A DNA stretch of 64,000 nt from Thalassobacter stenotrophicus (GTDB lineage Bacteria; Pseudomonadota; Alphaproteobacteria; Rhodobacterales; Rhodobacteraceae). The notes beneath the pieces are model-generated. The model searched no databases. It saw nothing but the letters and a program-made list of their open reading frames with translations, and was not told the origin of the DNA. Shown here one piece after another: positions 42,566 through 52,461 of the stretch. The position numbers were made by a program, and so were the translations under genes. The first letter of the stretch is position 1; the number at the start of each line of letters is the position of its first letter. Location of the stretch: positions 1-64,000 of the forward strand of contig NZ_CYRX01000026.1 of assembly GCF_001458315.1 (NCBI RefSeq). Direction: 5' to 3'.

Positions 42566-43089
42566 CAATTATGATCCCCGCTTGGGTCGACGGCACGTTG
42601 ACCCCCGTTGAAAAACTGGAGGCCCATGTCAAAGGGCTCCGGCACAAGGCCATTTCGGTGTTTGTGATGGACGGGGATCATCTGCTGATCCAAAAACGCG
42701 CGGCGGGCAAATATCACACGCCGGGTCTATGGGCGAACACCTGCTGCACCCACCCCGAGTGGAACGAAAGCGGGATGGATTGCGCCCAACGGCGGCTTAA
42801 GGAAGAACTGGGCATCACCGGCCTGACGCTCGATCAACGCGAGACGTTGGAATACCGCGCGCCCGTTGGTGGCGGCATGATTGAGCATGAGGTCGTCGAG
42901 GTGTTTGTGGCAAATGCGCCTGACGTCACATGGGACCTCAACCCGGATGAGGTTGAGGCCGTGCGTTGGGTTCACACCGACGCCCTAACCGCGGATATCG
43001 CGCGCAACCCGGACCAGTTTACCGCATGGCTCCGCATTTACATGACGGAACACAAAGAGCGTATTTTCGGCGATCTGATCCGCGCTTAG
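42562..43089 (+). CDS. idi: Isopentenyl-diphosphate delta-isomerase, type I
   Basis: Idi interconverts IPP and DMAPP, feeding CrtE. The 175-residue Nudix-fold enzyme has the catalytic Cys region NTCCTHP and the Nudix-like RRLKEELGI. It is the last gene of the bchG operon, overlapping bchP by four bases. An inverted repeat with 6-bp outer and 4-bp inner arms (43075-43099) crosses its stop codon. Confidence 0.95.
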   Translation: MTIMIPAWVDGTLTPVEKLEAHVKGLRHKAISVFVMDGDHLLIQKRAAGKYHTPGLWANTCCTHPEWNESGMDCAQRRLKEELGITGLTLDQRETLEYRAPVGGGMIEHEVVEVFVANAPDVTWDLNPDEVEAVRWVHTDALTADIARNPDQFTAWLRIYMTEHKERIFGDLIRA

Positions 43090-43099
43090 CGCAGATCAG
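43075..43099. terminator. Hairpin between convergent idi and the 92-residue gene
   Basis: CTGATC-C-GCGC, loop TTA, GCGC-A-GATCAG forms a strong stem covering both stop codons. Neither side has a clear T-run, so it may mark or protect 3' ends rather than be a classical terminator. Confidence 0.4.
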
Positions 43100-43374
43100 G
43101 AATACCCGATAGCCGTGTATTTGTTCACCAGCTCAGAAAAGACACCCTCGGTCGAAGGCTTCACCTCTTCGCGGTCCCACACTTCAGATCCCGGTTGCAG
43201 GCTGTGGACTTTGCAAATCTCGATGTTGCAAACGATCTGAAGCTGAACGCCAGCCACATCGGACAGCGTAATCTCGGAAATCGTCTCGATTTCTTCGGCT
43301 TCGTTTTCATCCGCAAATGCGGGGGCGAAGGCGGTGGCCGTCATAAGGGCCGCAACAAATGCTTTTTTAAACAT
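43096..43374 (-). CDS. Small periplasmic protein, 92 aa, unknown function
   Basis: From ATG 43374, preceded by GAGG, this encodes a Sec signal peptide (MFKKAFVAALMTATAFAPAF, cleaved near residue 22) and an acidic mature part of about 70 residues with two cysteines in CNIEIC. It follows dxs by 52 bases on the same strand. No family is recognised. Position between idi and dxs may be chance. Confidence 0.6.
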   Translation of the reverse strand: MFKKAFVAALMTATAFAPAFADENEAEEIETISEITLSDVAGVQLQIVCNIEICKVHSLQPGSEVWDREEVKPSTEGVFSELVNKYTAIGYS

Positions 43375-43426
43375 GATAACCTCGTGGTTGGCAGACGCAT
43401 CAACCTCCCACAGGTATTTGTTTAAA

Positions 43427-45343
43427 CTATGACGTGGCCTTGGCTGTTTGTGGCGAAATTCGGACCCCAACAGCATCAAGCGCAGCCTTTGCGATATCAC
43501 GCGCTGTCAGTCCCGCATCCGCGTACATATCCGCAGGGCTTGCCTGATCAATAAAGCGATCCGGCAAGGTCATCGTCCGGATGGCGACGCCCCCGTCCAG
43601 ACGCCCGGTCTTGGCCAGCCAATGCAGAACCATCGCGCCAAAACCACCCTCACACCCCTGCTCTACTGTGATCAGCGCATCATGTGTTTCGACCAGTTGC
43701 GCGATCAAATCTGTGTCCAGCGGCTTGGCAAACCGGGCATCGGCCACAGTCGTGCTTAGCCCACGGGCATCCAGTTCTTCTGCGGCGGCAAGCGTTTCAT
43801 TCAAGTGCGCACCAAAGCTGAGCAGCGCCACGCGGTCACCCTGTTTCACGATCCGGCCCTTGCCGATTGGCAGGACCTCGCCTTGTTCGGGCATATCGCA
43901 GCCAACGCCCTCACCCCGCGGATACCGCAGAGCAATGGGGCCGCTGTCGTGCGCAGCCATTGTGGCCATCATATGCACCAACTCGGCCTCATCGGCGGCG
44001 GCCATAACGGTCATGTTGGGCAGCGTCGCGAGGAAGCAAATATCGAACGCCCCCGCATGGGTTGCGCCATCCGCACCGACAAGCCCTGCCCGATCGATGC
44101 AGAATCGCACCGGCAGATTTTGCAGCGCCACATCGTGGGCAATCTGATCGTACCCGCGTTGCAGAAAGCTGGAATAGACCGCGCAGAATGGTTTCAACCC
44201 GCTGGCCGCCATCCCGGCCGCAAACGTCACGGCGTGTTGTTCTGCGATACCAACATCAAACACCCGATCCGGATAGACCTTTTGCATCACATCAAGGCCC
44301 GTTCCACCGGGCATGGCGGCAGTGACGGCGACAATCTTGGGGTCGGCTTCCGCCTCCGCCAAAAGACGTTTGCCGAACACACCAGTGTAGCTAGGGGCAT
44401 TGGGTGCTGACTTTTGTTGTTGCCCGGTCGCGACATCAAACTTCGCAACCCCGTGATAGCAACAATCCGACAGTTCCGCAGGGTTGTACCCTTTGCCCTT
44501 CACGGTCACCGCATGGATCAGAACCGGCCCAGTAGCCTGTGCCTTTGCGGCGCGCAGAACACTCAAAAGCTGCCCCATATCGTGGCCATCAATCGGCCCC
44601 ACATAAGTAAAGCCAAGTTGTTCGAACAGCGTCGCATCACCGGTTGCACCAGTCATCAGCGCCTTGGCGCGCTCGGCACCTTCACGAAACGGGCCGGGCA
44701 GGTGTTTGGCGATCTCATCGGCCATTTGGCCAAACGGGGATTTTGATAATTCACTCAGGTAACGGGACATCGCGCCAACCGGCGGTGCAATCGACATTTC
44801 ATTATCGTTGAGGACGACAAACAAACGTCGCCCCTCACTGCCGGCGTTATTCAACGCCTCATAGGCCATGCCCGCGCTGATAGACCCATCCCCAATGACG
44901 GCGATTGCGTCGCCCGTTGCCTCACCCAAATCGCGCGCGGTGGCAAAGCCAAGGGCTGCGGAAATCGAGGTGGAGGAATGCGCAGCACCGAACGGGTCAT
45001 ATTCGCTCTCGGAGCGTTTGGTGAAACCGGACAGGCCGTCTTTTTGACGAAGCGTCAGCATACGGTCGCGCCGTCCGGTCAGAATTTTGTGCGGATAACA
45101 CTGGTGACCCACATCCCAGACCAGCTTGTCATGGGGGGTCTGAAACACAGCGTGGATCGCGGTCGTCAGCTCGACCACCCCAAGGGATGATCCAAGGTGA
45201 CCGCCAGTCTCAGATACGGTCCAGATCGTCTCAGCCCGCAGCTCATCTGACAGGCGGGCAAGATCGCCATCGGACATCCGGCGCAAATCGGCGGGTGAAT
45301 GGACTTTGTCCAACAAGGGGGTGTTGGGGCGCGGGTTGGACAT
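43427..45343 (-). CDS. dxs: 1-deoxy-D-xylulose-5-phosphate synthase
   Basis: Dxs makes deoxyxylulose phosphate from pyruvate and glyceraldehyde phosphate, opening the MEP isoprenoid pathway. The 638-residue protein has the ThDP/Mg motif [18 protein letters not shown], the catalytic Glu in [15 protein letters not shown], and the transketolase C-terminal domain. GGGAGG precedes the ATG. It lies behind pufC, after a terminator-like hairpin. Confidence 0.96.
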   Translation of the reverse strand: MSNPRPNTPLLDKVHSPADLRRMSDGDLARLSDELRAETIWTVSETGGHLGSSLGVVELTTAIHAVFQTPHDKLVWDVGHQCYPHKILTGRRDRMLTLRQKDGLSGFTKRSESEYDPFGAAHSSTSISAALGFATARDLGEATGDAIAVIGDGSISAGMAYEALNNAGSEGRRLFVVLNDNEMSIAPPVGAMSRYLSELSKSPFGQMADEIAKHLPGPFREGAERAKALMTGATGDATLFEQLGFTYVGPIDGHDMGQLLSVLRAAKAQATGPVLIHAVTVKGKGYNPAELSDCCYHGVAKFDVATGQQQKSAPNAPSYTGVFGKRLLAEAEADPKIVAVTAAMPGGTGLDVMQKVYPDRVFDVGIAEQHAVTFAAGMAASGLKPFCAVYSSFLQRGYDQIAHDVALQNLPVRFCIDRAGLVGADGATHAGAFDICFLATLPNMTVMAAADEAELVHMMATMAAHDSGPIALRYPRGEGVGCDMPEQGEVLPIGKGRIVKQGDRVALLSFGAHLNETLAAAEELDARGLSTTVADARFAKPLDTDLIAQLVETHDALITVEQGCEGGFGAMVLHWLAKTGRLDGGVAIRTMTLPDRFIDQASPADMYADAGLTARDIAKAALDAVGVRISPQTAKATS

Positions 45344-45368
45344 GGTCGTTCCTCCCAGTGTCGTAAGT

Positions 45369-45406
45369 AAAAAAACGCGCCGCTCGGGTATGCCCCTCGC
45401 GACGCG
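45369..45406 (-). terminator. Intrinsic terminator between pufC and dxs
   Basis: On the minus strand CGCGTCGC and GCGGCGCG arms (8 bp, one wobble) with inner GGG/CCC pairing are followed by seven T residues. It lies 26 bases before dxs. Confidence 0.75.
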
Positions 45407-45452
45407 TCAGTCGTGCCTATAGTCAAAGGGACGCCATAGGGCTTTGGGAACC

Positions 45453-45477
45453 GGCGCCCCCACGATGCGGGGACGCC
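45453..45477 (-). terminator. GC-rich hairpin just after pufC
   Basis: A 9-bp stem (GGCGTCCCC against GGGGGCGCC, 7-base loop) begins 12 bases after the pufC stop. It lacks a T-run and may act as a 3' stabiliser upstream of the real terminator. Confidence 0.5.
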
Positions 45478-45488
45478 AGAGGGATAGT

Positions 45489-46604
45489 TCACTCGTAAAC
45501 CGGTGTGCCGGTTGTCGCGAGTTCGGGCCAATCCGCGATCACGTTCAGGCCGCCCATGGGTTTCTGGTACCCCTTGTGGCAGGTCTTACACGCGGCTTTG
45601 GGTGCATCCGCATAAAGAGGTCCAAGCCGATGATCTGGCAGGACATCTTTGATCGGCAGGATCCAATCGGCATTAATCTCCTGCGCCATCGAGATCCCAA
45701 GCGAGGCAGTGGCCCATTGGGGCGTCACCTGACCGGGGTCATAGAAGGCACGGCTGTTGTGACAGAACACACAGTTCACGCCCAACGAATTGGAGAAATA
45801 ATTCATGAAGGAATAGGTGCGCTCGGTCTGTTGGATCGAGGCAACTTCGCCTTCTGCAATGGAGCCAGCCACACGGCTTTCGAGGTCATGCACGCCAATC
45901 GTCTCATACTCGATGAGATATTGGTACAACGCATCAGACGGAAGCGAGGTGAACTGCGACAGGGTCGTTGCGCGGTTCTGGTTCGCGCTCCAGCCTTGGG
46001 CATTTTCGTTCACAGGGTCGATCCGGAACCAAACCTCGGAAGGCACAGCCTCACCACGGTGGCAGGTGTAACAGTTCACACCGACCTCTTGGTTCGCTTG
46101 GACGTGTCCAACCCAGTTTTCGTTGATGCTTTGCGTCATCTGGATCATGTTCCGGGCAACGACCTTGGTATACAGGTCATCGTCCGCGTAGATCCCCTCA
46201 TCCGCACCGGAGTGACAATATGCACACCCCTCATCCGGCGCGACCCACTGGGTCATCGCGTTCATGAGGCGGTTGAAGTTCGCATCCGTCAAATCACCCA
46301 GAACCTGCACGTTCTCATAGATATCACCGGCCAGCTCTTCACCCTCTTCGGGGATATAAGGCTCATCCGTGTAATAATCCTCGATCGTGGGATCAGGTGT
46401 GTTGATGTCGGTCACGTACTTCGCCACGTGCATCCCCGTTCCGCGGGGACCCGTTTGCATCGAGTCCGTCGCGAAGGGTTGGCCGAAGCTCACCAGAAGG
46501 GCTGCCGCGAACACGGCGGACCCTGCGGCCCCAACAACAATGGCGGGGCCATAGATGTTGGTGGGGTTTTTAGAGTTCCATTCAGTAAACCACTTGGGAA
46601 ACAT
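45489..46604 (-). CDS. pufC: Reaction centre tetraheme cytochrome c subunit
   Basis: PufC sits on the periplasmic side of the reaction centre and re-reduces the special pair. The 371-residue protein has an N-terminal membrane segment (about 19-40) and exactly four CxxCH sites: CAYCH, CYTCH, CVFCH and CKTCH. GGGAGGAC precedes the ATG at 46604, so the longer frame to 46640 is not used. It follows pufM directly, in the position where some Rhodobacter species have pufX. Confidence 0.97.
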   Translation of the reverse strand: MFPKWFTEWNSKNPTNIYGPAIVVGAAGSAVFAAALLVSFGQPFATDSMQTGPRGTGMHVAKYVTDINTPDPTIEDYYTDEPYIPEEGEELAGDIYENVQVLGDLTDANFNRLMNAMTQWVAPDEGCAYCHSGADEGIYADDDLYTKVVARNMIQMTQSINENWVGHVQANQEVGVNCYTCHRGEAVPSEVWFRIDPVNENAQGWSANQNRATTLSQFTSLPSDALYQYLIEYETIGVHDLESRVAGSIAEGEVASIQQTERTYSFMNYFSNSLGVNCVFCHNSRAFYDPGQVTPQWATASLGISMAQEINADWILPIKDVLPDHRLGPLYADAPKAACKTCHKGYQKPMGGLNVIADWPELATTGTPVYE

Positions 46605-46605
46605 C

Positions 46606-47583
46606 TTATTGTCCTCCCTCAACATATGACTCGTAGCCATAGGGTTCGAGATATTCAGGGGCGAAGTAGTGCTCCTGTGCCCAGATGAACCAGTTGTCCA
46701 CGACCGTACCTGTCAGCAGGATACCGATGCCACCCGTGATCGGGGTGAGAACAGCAAACCACCAAGCCCAGCGGTGAATACCTTCCATCGTAGCGTTGAA
46801 ACCCATGGTCCAGCGCCAGAACAAGGCAGCCCGTTCCGAGGCAGTGCCGCGGTCATAGATCTGCTCTAGCTCACGGTCGCCGCCGTAGCGGGTCACGGCC
46901 AGAATGGTCGCGCCGTGCATGGCGAACAACAGAACCGAGCCATAGAGGAACACGATGCTGAGGCAGTGGAAGGGGTTGTAGTACAGGTTGCCGTAGCGGA
47001 TCGAGAACGCCGTGGTCCAGTCAAGGTGCGGGAAGATGCCATAAGGCACAGCTTCCGACCAAGACCCCATCAGGATGGGACGGAACAGGCCCAGCACGAG
47101 GAACAACCAGATCGCAGCGGCAAATGCCCAAGCGACGTGTTTGCCCATCTTGTGCTGTTCGGCCAGCGAGTAGGTCCGCAACCACCAGCACGACACCGAC
47201 ACCAGCAAGAAGAAGCTGGAGATGATGTACCAACCACCGTCATTCAGCGGCGGCATCCGCAGGCCGTATTCCGGCGAGGGCGGCTCAAGCGCCAACCAGA
47301 ACAACTGACGGATGAACTCGGGGATCGACCAACCCACCTGAGACAGCATGTTGAAGCCAACGATGTTGAACCACAACAAACCAGTCGCGAGTGAGATAAT
47401 CCCGTAGAACCCAAGGTAGATCGGGCCCAATTGGGCGTTCCCAAGGATACCGACAAGAGTGCTGAACGTCGCGGATTTGGTCCGCTCTGCCGACATCTCG
47501 CCGCTGTCATCCATGCCCATTTCGGGCTCGGCTTGCACCTGCACTTGCGTGAAGATGTTTTGATATTCAGGCCACATGGTCAT
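46606..47583 (-). CDS. pufM: Photosynthetic reaction centre subunit M
   Basis: PufM carries half of the cofactor scaffold of the type II reaction centre. The 325-residue protein has five transmembrane segments, the region [16 protein letters not shown], and the iron and quinone site around [18 protein letters not shown] and [26 protein letters not shown] before the ATG lies at the pufL end. Confidence 0.98.
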   Translation of the reverse strand: MTMWPEYQNIFTQVQVQAEPEMGMDDSGEMSAERTKSATFSTLVGILGNAQLGPIYLGFYGIISLATGLLWFNIVGFNMLSQVGWSIPEFIRQLFWLALEPPSPEYGLRMPPLNDGGWYIISSFFLLVSVSCWWLRTYSLAEQHKMGKHVAWAFAAAIWLFLVLGLFRPILMGSWSEAVPYGIFPHLDWTTAFSIRYGNLYYNPFHCLSIVFLYGSVLLFAMHGATILAVTRYGGDRELEQIYDRGTASERAALFWRWTMGFNATMEGIHRWAWWFAVLTPITGGIGILLTGTVVDNWFIWAQEHYFAPEYLEPYGYESYVEGGQ

Positions 47584-47585
47584 GA

Positions 47586-48443
47586 TTACATCCCTCCTGC
47601 TGCAGCTGCTGCGCGGACAGAGGGCCAGATCGGCAGATCAAGCCACCAATTCCACCACTCAGGCCAACCTTTGGTCCAGACCGGGCCAGAGATGATGATA
47701 CAGATCGCCGACCAAAAGCCTGCGTTCAGTGCCAGCAACAGGCCAACACGGTGAATGCCCAAGGTGCCAACGGAGTACCCGATGAAATCTCGAAAGAAGG
47801 TATCTTCGTGATCGGGTGTTTTGGCTTCCTCGCCCTTTTCAGGGTTGGCCGCCGACAAGATCAGCGCGCCGTGCAACGCCAACGCAAGCGTCGTGGTGAA
47901 GAAGAACGTCACCGCCAACATGTGCGCAGGGTTGTAGTGGAAGTGGAGGTAGGAATAGCCAACGTTAGACACCCAGTCGAGGTGGCTAAAGATCCCGTAC
48001 GGGAAGCCGTGACCCCACGCGCCCATCAGCAACGGGCGGAAAACAACCAGCGTCACGTAGGCGAAGACAGCGAAGCCGAATGCAACGGGGACGTGGTAGC
48101 CCATGCCCAGTTTACGGCAAATCTCGACCTCGCGCAGACCCCAACTTACGAAGGCGCCGACCGCACAGAACGTGATAATTTGCCAAAGCCCGCCCTCCAT
48201 GAGCGGTGCCATACCCAACCCGTACTTTAAGTCGGGGGGGGCGATATTGATGATCCAGGGGTTAAACGTGCCCTGCATGGCAGCCCCCCAGAATATTAGA
48301 ATTGTCCCGAGAGCGGCGAAGAAGATCGTCGTTACCCCAAAGAAGCCCACGTAGAATGGACCGACCCAGAAGTCGAACAGATCGCCACCGATCAGCGTCC
48401 CTCCGCGGACGCGGTATTTTCTCTCGAAGCTGAGCAGTGCCAT
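47586..48443 (-). CDS. pufL: Photosynthetic reaction centre subunit L
   Basis: PufL forms the active electron branch. The 285-residue protein starts with [17 protein letters not shown], has five transmembrane segments, [20 protein letters not shown] for pigment binding, and [11 protein letters not shown] and [10 protein letters not shown] for the iron ligands. GGAG is 7 bases before the ATG. Confidence 0.98.
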   Translation of the reverse strand: MALLSFERKYRVRGGTLIGGDLFDFWVGPFYVGFFGVTTIFFAALGTILIFWGAAMQGTFNPWIINIAPPDLKYGLGMAPLMEGGLWQIITFCAVGAFVSWGLREVEICRKLGMGYHVPVAFGFAVFAYVTLVVFRPLLMGAWGHGFPYGIFSHLDWVSNVGYSYLHFHYNPAHMLAVTFFFTTTLALALHGALILSAANPEKGEEAKTPDHEDTFFRDFIGYSVGTLGIHRVGLLLALNAGFWSAICIIISGPVWTKGWPEWWNWWLDLPIWPSVRAAAAAGGM

Positions 48444-48533
48444 ACTCTTTCTCCGCGTTTTTATGCCGGCGTTAGGCGATCATCTGATCGATATCGTCAT
48501 CGGGCCGTCGTATTTAAAATTGGATAGATAGGT

Positions 48534-48555
48534 GCGGGCGACCAAAGCCGCCCGC
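48534..48555 (-). other. RNA hairpin after pufA (segment stabiliser)
   Basis: GCGGGCG and CGCCCGC form a perfect 7-bp stem with an 8-base loop, 23 bases after the pufA stop and with no T-run. In Rhodobacter, hairpins at this point protect the pufBA mRNA from 3' decay so LH1 exceeds reaction centre. The role here is inferred from position. Confidence 0.6.
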
Positions 48556-48577
48556 AACCGATGTCGTGGGCAGCGGC

Positions 48578-48733
48578 TTACATGCCAGCTGCAGTTTCAA
48601 ACCAGTTCAGGCCTGAGCTGAGAAGAACCAAGTGGATCATCGCAGCCAGGAGGAAAAGGAAGACGCCCTGAGCCACGAAAACGCGACGGGGGTCAAAAAC
48701 GAGCCAGATTTTGTAAAATTTCGACACGTCCAT
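48578..48733 (-). CDS. pufA: LH1 antenna alpha polypeptide
   Basis: The 51-residue polypeptide starts [20 protein letters not shown], a classic LH1 alpha N-terminus. It has one transmembrane helix with the bacteriochlorophyll-ligand His34 in AAMIHLVLL, and ends [10 protein letters not shown]. An AAGGA lies almost against the ATG, close to the pufB stop, so translation is probably coupled. Confidence 0.95.
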   Translation of the reverse strand: MDVSKFYKIWLVFDPRRVFVAQGVFLFLLAAMIHLVLLSSGLNWFETAAGM

Positions 48734-48737
48734 ATCC

Positions 48738-48893
48738 TTAACCTGCGAACCAAGGGAACTTGATGTACGTCAGGAAGTGCGCGACGCACGCTACGATCGT
48801 GAACAGGATGAGCCCGCTCATGTAGACCGAGTGCAGCTCCTGAGCCTGCTCATCAGTGAGACCTGTGAAGGACAGATCAGATTTATCAGCCAT
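48738..48893 (-). CDS. pufB: LH1 antenna beta polypeptide
   Basis: The 51-residue LH1 beta chain has the family pattern: [20 protein letters not shown] with His21, a single membrane helix with ligand His39 in [10 protein letters not shown], and the end [12 protein letters not shown] lies 7 bases before the ATG. Four bases separate it from pufA. Confidence 0.95.
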   Translation of the reverse strand: MADKSDLSFTGLTDEQAQELHSVYMSGLILFTIVACVAHFLTYIKFPWFAG

Positions 48894-48940
48894 GGAGATC
48901 TCCAGTGGTTAGCTGACACCGCAAACCCTGCGGCCGGGCT

Positions 48941-48988
48941 CCGACAACACCTCATTGCATTGTCGGCCTTTCTCCCCTGTCAGAGGGG
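48941..48988 (-). other. Two hairpins in the pufQ-pufB intercistronic RNA
   Basis: CCGACAA/TTGTCGG (48941-48966) and CCCCT/AGGGG (48974-48988) are inverted repeats between pufQ and pufB. This region is an RNA-processing zone in Rhodobacter; the role here is an inference. Confidence 0.4.
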
Positions 48989-49007
48989 TGAAATACGTAC
49001 TCGGGGT

Positions 49008-49235
49008 TTAGGCCGAGAATATGAGGGATGTGGCTGTCTGCGCCTGTGCCCACGCTTTGCGTAGAACACCTTCCCGTACCGCCTCGCGGTTACAGGTCAG
49101 CAGGGCGATCGCGGTGCCAATGGCAGCAATCGGCAGAGCAGCCATCAGGATAACCCCGAAATAAAACCAATATTCCGCAGTGGGTGCCTTAGAGTGGCGC
49201 GCCAAATGCGGGGCATTCGAAGTTTGATCAGACAT
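49008..49235 (-). CDS. pufQ: PufQ, bacteriochlorophyll-related cytochrome subunit-like protein
   Basis: The 75-residue protein has one membrane segment (about 23-46, [19 protein letters not shown]) and a conserved basic C-terminal part ending [12 protein letters not shown], as in PufQ. PufQ affects bacteriochlorophyll formation and may carry pigments. GAGG precedes the ATG, which lies inside the end of bchZ. Confidence 0.85.
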   Translation of the reverse strand: MSDQTSNAPHLARHSKAPTAEYWFYFGVILMAALPIAAIGTAIALLTCNREAVREGVLRKAWAQAQTATSLIFSA

Positions 49236-50712
49236 GGCTGTTCTCCTCATCCTTGATAAAGATTTCTTTCGGCGCAAGCGCCTCGACCGTTTCGCGCACA
49301 ACCCGCTCTGCGCCGGATTCCAGCGCGGATTTCTCTGCGGCATCGCGCAGTGTTTTGGCCGCAGAAATCCGGGTCAAAACGGGGTGGGTTTCTACGATAC
49401 GGTCCAACAGTTTCTGCGCGTCGGCATCCCAAGGGAAATCTTGGCGCAGGGTCGTGGGGGTGGCTGCGGCGCTATCCATTTCACTGCCCAAGGGCAGGAT
49501 GTGGAACAGGGCATCAAACAGGCCGTTGCAGACCTCTTGCAGCATATACGTCGCCCCGGCGTAGCCCATAAAGGGCGTGCCCGTGGCACGACGAATGGCA
49601 GCACCGGGGAAGCTGGCGGGGATAAACGCTGGCTTTGGCCCATGTCCCGCAGCCATCTCGGCCATATACATTTTCTCGTTGATCGACCCCATAACGATCA
49701 GTGGGCGCTTTGAATGCATCATCGCACGCACTTCGTCGTTGTCCGTCTTTTTGCCAGCGGTCCGAGCCACGGCAAAGGCACAGGGCAGGCCAAGGTCAAC
49801 GTCTAAGAATTTCTTGATACCGCGCGCGTAGGTTTCGTTCGCAACGATGCCAAAGCTGGCCGTCGCAAAGAAATCCTGCGTCACAGAGCGCCACAAATCC
49901 CAAACGGGTTTGATCGTGGAATGCTTTTCCCGCTCGATGAACGGCTCAGGATCGAGGCCCAACTGCGCGCCCAAGGTACGCAAGAACGCTGTCGTGCTTT
50001 CGATCCCGATGGGCGCTTGCAGATAGGGCTTGCCCAGAACTTCGCATAGCCCCCGGCCAAATTCACGGTACATGCAGATGTTGACGTCGGCATTCACCAG
50101 ATTGCGCATTTCCGCGAGGTGCGCACCAAGCGGCATCACCATGTTTACTTCGGCACCAATGCCTTCGACCAAACGTCGGATTTCAGCCAGATCCGAGGGC
50201 ATGTTGAACGTGCCATACATCGGCCCAAGGATATTCACCCGAGGCGCCGCACCTTCTTCGCGCTTTTTCTCAGGGGGCATCCGGCCCTTGGTCATGCCAA
50301 ACTCGGTAAAGATCCAAGTCATCGCACGGTCGGCGCATTCCCATTGATCTTCATCGATGGTGCGCGGCAGGAACCGTTGAATGTTGGTGCCCATGGGCGT
50401 CACGCCGCCGCCGATCATCTCGGCGATGGAACCTGTTACAACGACGGCGGGCAGGGCAGGGTCCAACGTGCCCCACGCGCGTTTCATCGCGCCCTCGGTG
50501 CCGTCGCGTCCCAACTCTTCTTCGCCCAAACCCGTCGTTACGATGGGCAATTCATGGGGCGGCAGGCCGTCTGTATAGTGTAAAACAGAGGTCACGGGCA
50601 GGTTTTCACATCCAACAGGGCCGTCAATCACCACTTGCAGGCCCTTTACGGCGCAAAACGCGTAAACAGCCCCCCAGTATCCGCCAGCGCGGTCGTGATC
50701 TTGAATAAGCAT
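49228..50712 (-). CDS. bchZ: Chlorophyllide a reductase subunit Z
   Basis: BchZ pairs with BchY as the NifK/NifD-like catalytic part of chlorophyllide a reductase. The 494-residue protein starts [19 protein letters not shown] and keeps [10 protein letters not shown], an early Cys for the cluster. Start overlaps the bchY stop (TGATG) and the 3' end overlaps pufQ by eight bases. Confidence 0.96.
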   Translation of the reverse strand: MLIQDHDRAGGYWGAVYAFCAVKGLQVVIDGPVGCENLPVTSVLHYTDGLPPHELPIVTTGLGEEELGRDGTEGAMKRAWGTLDPALPAVVVTGSIAEMIGGGVTPMGTNIQRFLPRTIDEDQWECADRAMTWIFTEFGMTKGRMPPEKKREEGAAPRVNILGPMYGTFNMPSDLAEIRRLVEGIGAEVNMVMPLGAHLAEMRNLVNADVNICMYREFGRGLCEVLGKPYLQAPIGIESTTAFLRTLGAQLGLDPEPFIEREKHSTIKPVWDLWRSVTQDFFATASFGIVANETYARGIKKFLDVDLGLPCAFAVARTAGKKTDNDEVRAMMHSKRPLIVMGSINEKMYMAEMAAGHGPKPAFIPASFPGAAIRRATGTPFMGYAGATYMLQEVCNGLFDALFHILPLGSEMDSAAATPTTLRQDFPWDADAQKLLDRIVETHPVLTRISAAKTLRDAAEKSALESGAERVVRETVEALAPKEIFIKDEENSHV

Positions 50713-52298
50713 CAGATCATCTCCTGCGCTTTTGCAGCGCGGGCCGCTTTGTCGAGCTTCTTTTGCTGCGTCGCGCGGAAATCGGGACGCAGGTTTGGCG
50801 CGCCCTCCCAGACACCAGCGGTGTCACCGTGGCCAACGCCCTCAAAGAACTCTTTCATGTGGTCAAAGCGATGTTTGTTTTCCATCGCGGCATTCACCAC
50901 CTGTTGCAGGCTGCCTGCACCCATCGGACCCATCAAAGGTCGAGCCGAGATCAGGTTGGTGAAATACAAGCCGGGGATCGCAAGCTCTTTGGCCTTTTGC
51001 ACAACGGGCGTGGTGCCGATCGCAAGGTCCGGCTTGATCGCTTCCATCGCGGCGCAATCATCCTCAAGCGAGGCTCGGAATTTGACCTTAACGCCCTTGG
51101 CTTCCAGCCACTCAACGTCCGACTGCGACCATTCCGTTTTGGGGCAGGCGGTGCCAACGTAGGGCACGTTTGCGCCGCTTTCGATCAATAGGCGGGCGAC
51201 CAACAGCTCTGAGCCTTCGTAACCCGAAAGCGTGATCGTGCCGTTGACCGGCGTCGCGGCCAGCGCGCTTTTGATCGCGGGAAGAAACGCGTTTTGTGCG
51301 GCTGCAACCATGTCTGGTTTTACGTTGAACGCATCGCCAATGGCCGACAGCCACGCGGCGGTGCCGTCATGCCCAACCGGGGCTGAGCCCACGATTTTCC
51401 GTCCCGCTGCCTGAAACTCGCGTATCGCGGCGGTGTAGAACGGGTGGATCGCGGCGACGGCACCGCAATCCAGGGCTGAATAGAGCTCACGCCACTCACG
51501 GCAGGGAACGACCGGACCTGCCGCCAGACCGAGTGGCGCGAGCATCCCTCCAATTCCTATCGGATCTGCAGGGAACATTTCGCCCAACAGGGTCACTGTC
51601 GGACGATCCGCTTTGCCCGCTGCGGGGGCAGCGACCGGTCCGGCCTCCACTTCCTTGCGGGCGTAGTTGAGCATCGCGCCGGCCAAAACATCCTTGGCCT
51701 CCGCGTGCGTCGGAATACCAAAGCCGGGGACGTCGATGCCGACGATCCGTACTCCGTTGATTTCATCGGGAAGCAACCGCAACGGCACACCGGACGCGGT
51801 GGGCACACACAAGTTGGTCACGACAACAGCGTCATACCGTTCGGGATCAGCCATTTCATGAACGGCGTCCCGGATATCCTCGAACAGTTTGCCGGTTACG
51901 AGGGTTTCGGAATTAAAGGGCACATATCCGACCGAGCGGCGCGCCCCATAAAAGTGGCTGACAAATGTCAGGCCATAAACGCAACACGCCGACCCGGACA
52001 AAACCGTAGCCGTGCGGCGCATCCGCAGACCCACGCGCAGCGACCCAAACGCTGGGCACATGGATTGGGGTTTGTCGTGGGGGCCTTGGGGATAGTCCTT
52101 GGCGTATTGATCCAGAATGTCAGACTTACCCGCCATCCGGGCTGCCGCTTCCATCTCACCGGCGCCCGCGTGACACCCCATGCCATCAACCGGTGCAGCA
52201 CCCACAGGTGCTTCATCCCGATCTTGGCCGAGTGTGACCTCTACTTCGGCCGTGTCATCATAGCTGACCTCTGAGCCGCGCGTGTCATGCTTGTCCAT
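50712..52298 (-). CDS. bchY: Chlorophyllide a reductase subunit Y
   Basis: BchY is the other catalytic subunit of chlorophyllide a reductase. The 528-residue frame from ATG 52298 (AGAGGTG ahead) has a variable N-terminal stretch of about 75 residues, then the conserved [20 protein letters not shown] and [12 protein letters not shown] with cluster cysteines. An upstream in-frame start (52346) would add 16 residues without support. Confidence 0.96.
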   Translation of the reverse strand: MDKHDTRGSEVSYDDTAEVEVTLGQDRDEAPVGAAPVDGMGCHAGAGEMEAAARMAGKSDILDQYAKDYPQGPHDKPQSMCPAFGSLRVGLRMRRTATVLSGSACCVYGLTFVSHFYGARRSVGYVPFNSETLVTGKLFEDIRDAVHEMADPERYDAVVVTNLCVPTASGVPLRLLPDEINGVRIVGIDVPGFGIPTHAEAKDVLAGAMLNYARKEVEAGPVAAPAAGKADRPTVTLLGEMFPADPIGIGGMLAPLGLAAGPVVPCREWRELYSALDCGAVAAIHPFYTAAIREFQAAGRKIVGSAPVGHDGTAAWLSAIGDAFNVKPDMVAAAQNAFLPAIKSALAATPVNGTITLSGYEGSELLVARLLIESGANVPYVGTACPKTEWSQSDVEWLEAKGVKVKFRASLEDDCAAMEAIKPDLAIGTTPVVQKAKELAIPGLYFTNLISARPLMGPMGAGSLQQVVNAAMENKHRFDHMKEFFEGVGHGDTAGVWEGAPNLRPDFRATQQKKLDKAARAAKAQEMI

Positions 52299-52461
52299 CG
52301 TGCACCTCTTTTGTGAAGCCGAAGGGACATTGCACCTGATCATCACGGGCGATCATGCGTTGAAGCGTGCGAATAGAGCGGTCCTCTGCGACCGTTTCCG
52401 CGATGGGCGTTGCGGCGCGTTCGGCCTCATCCCATTGAGACAGTTCTTGAAGATCAAACAT
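52285..52461 (-). CDS. Small ORF between bchX and bchY, 58 aa
   Basis: The ATG at 52461 is 11 bases after GGAGGT, which lies in the end of bchX. The frame overlaps bchX by 8 bases and bchY by 14 bases, as coupled genes do. The product is acidic and soluble (starting MFDLQELSQWDEAERAATPI) with one cysteine. Without it there would be a 155-base gap in a cluster where other genes overlap or abut. I do not recognise a family. Confidence 0.55.
   Translation of the reverse strand: MFDLQELSQWDEAERAATPIAETVAEDRSIRTLQRMIARDDQVQCPFGFTKEVHDGQA

Noticed and set aside
45444-46688. 414-codon frame antisense to pufC
   Set aside because: pufC has four heme sites and a clear start; the antisense product shows no family.
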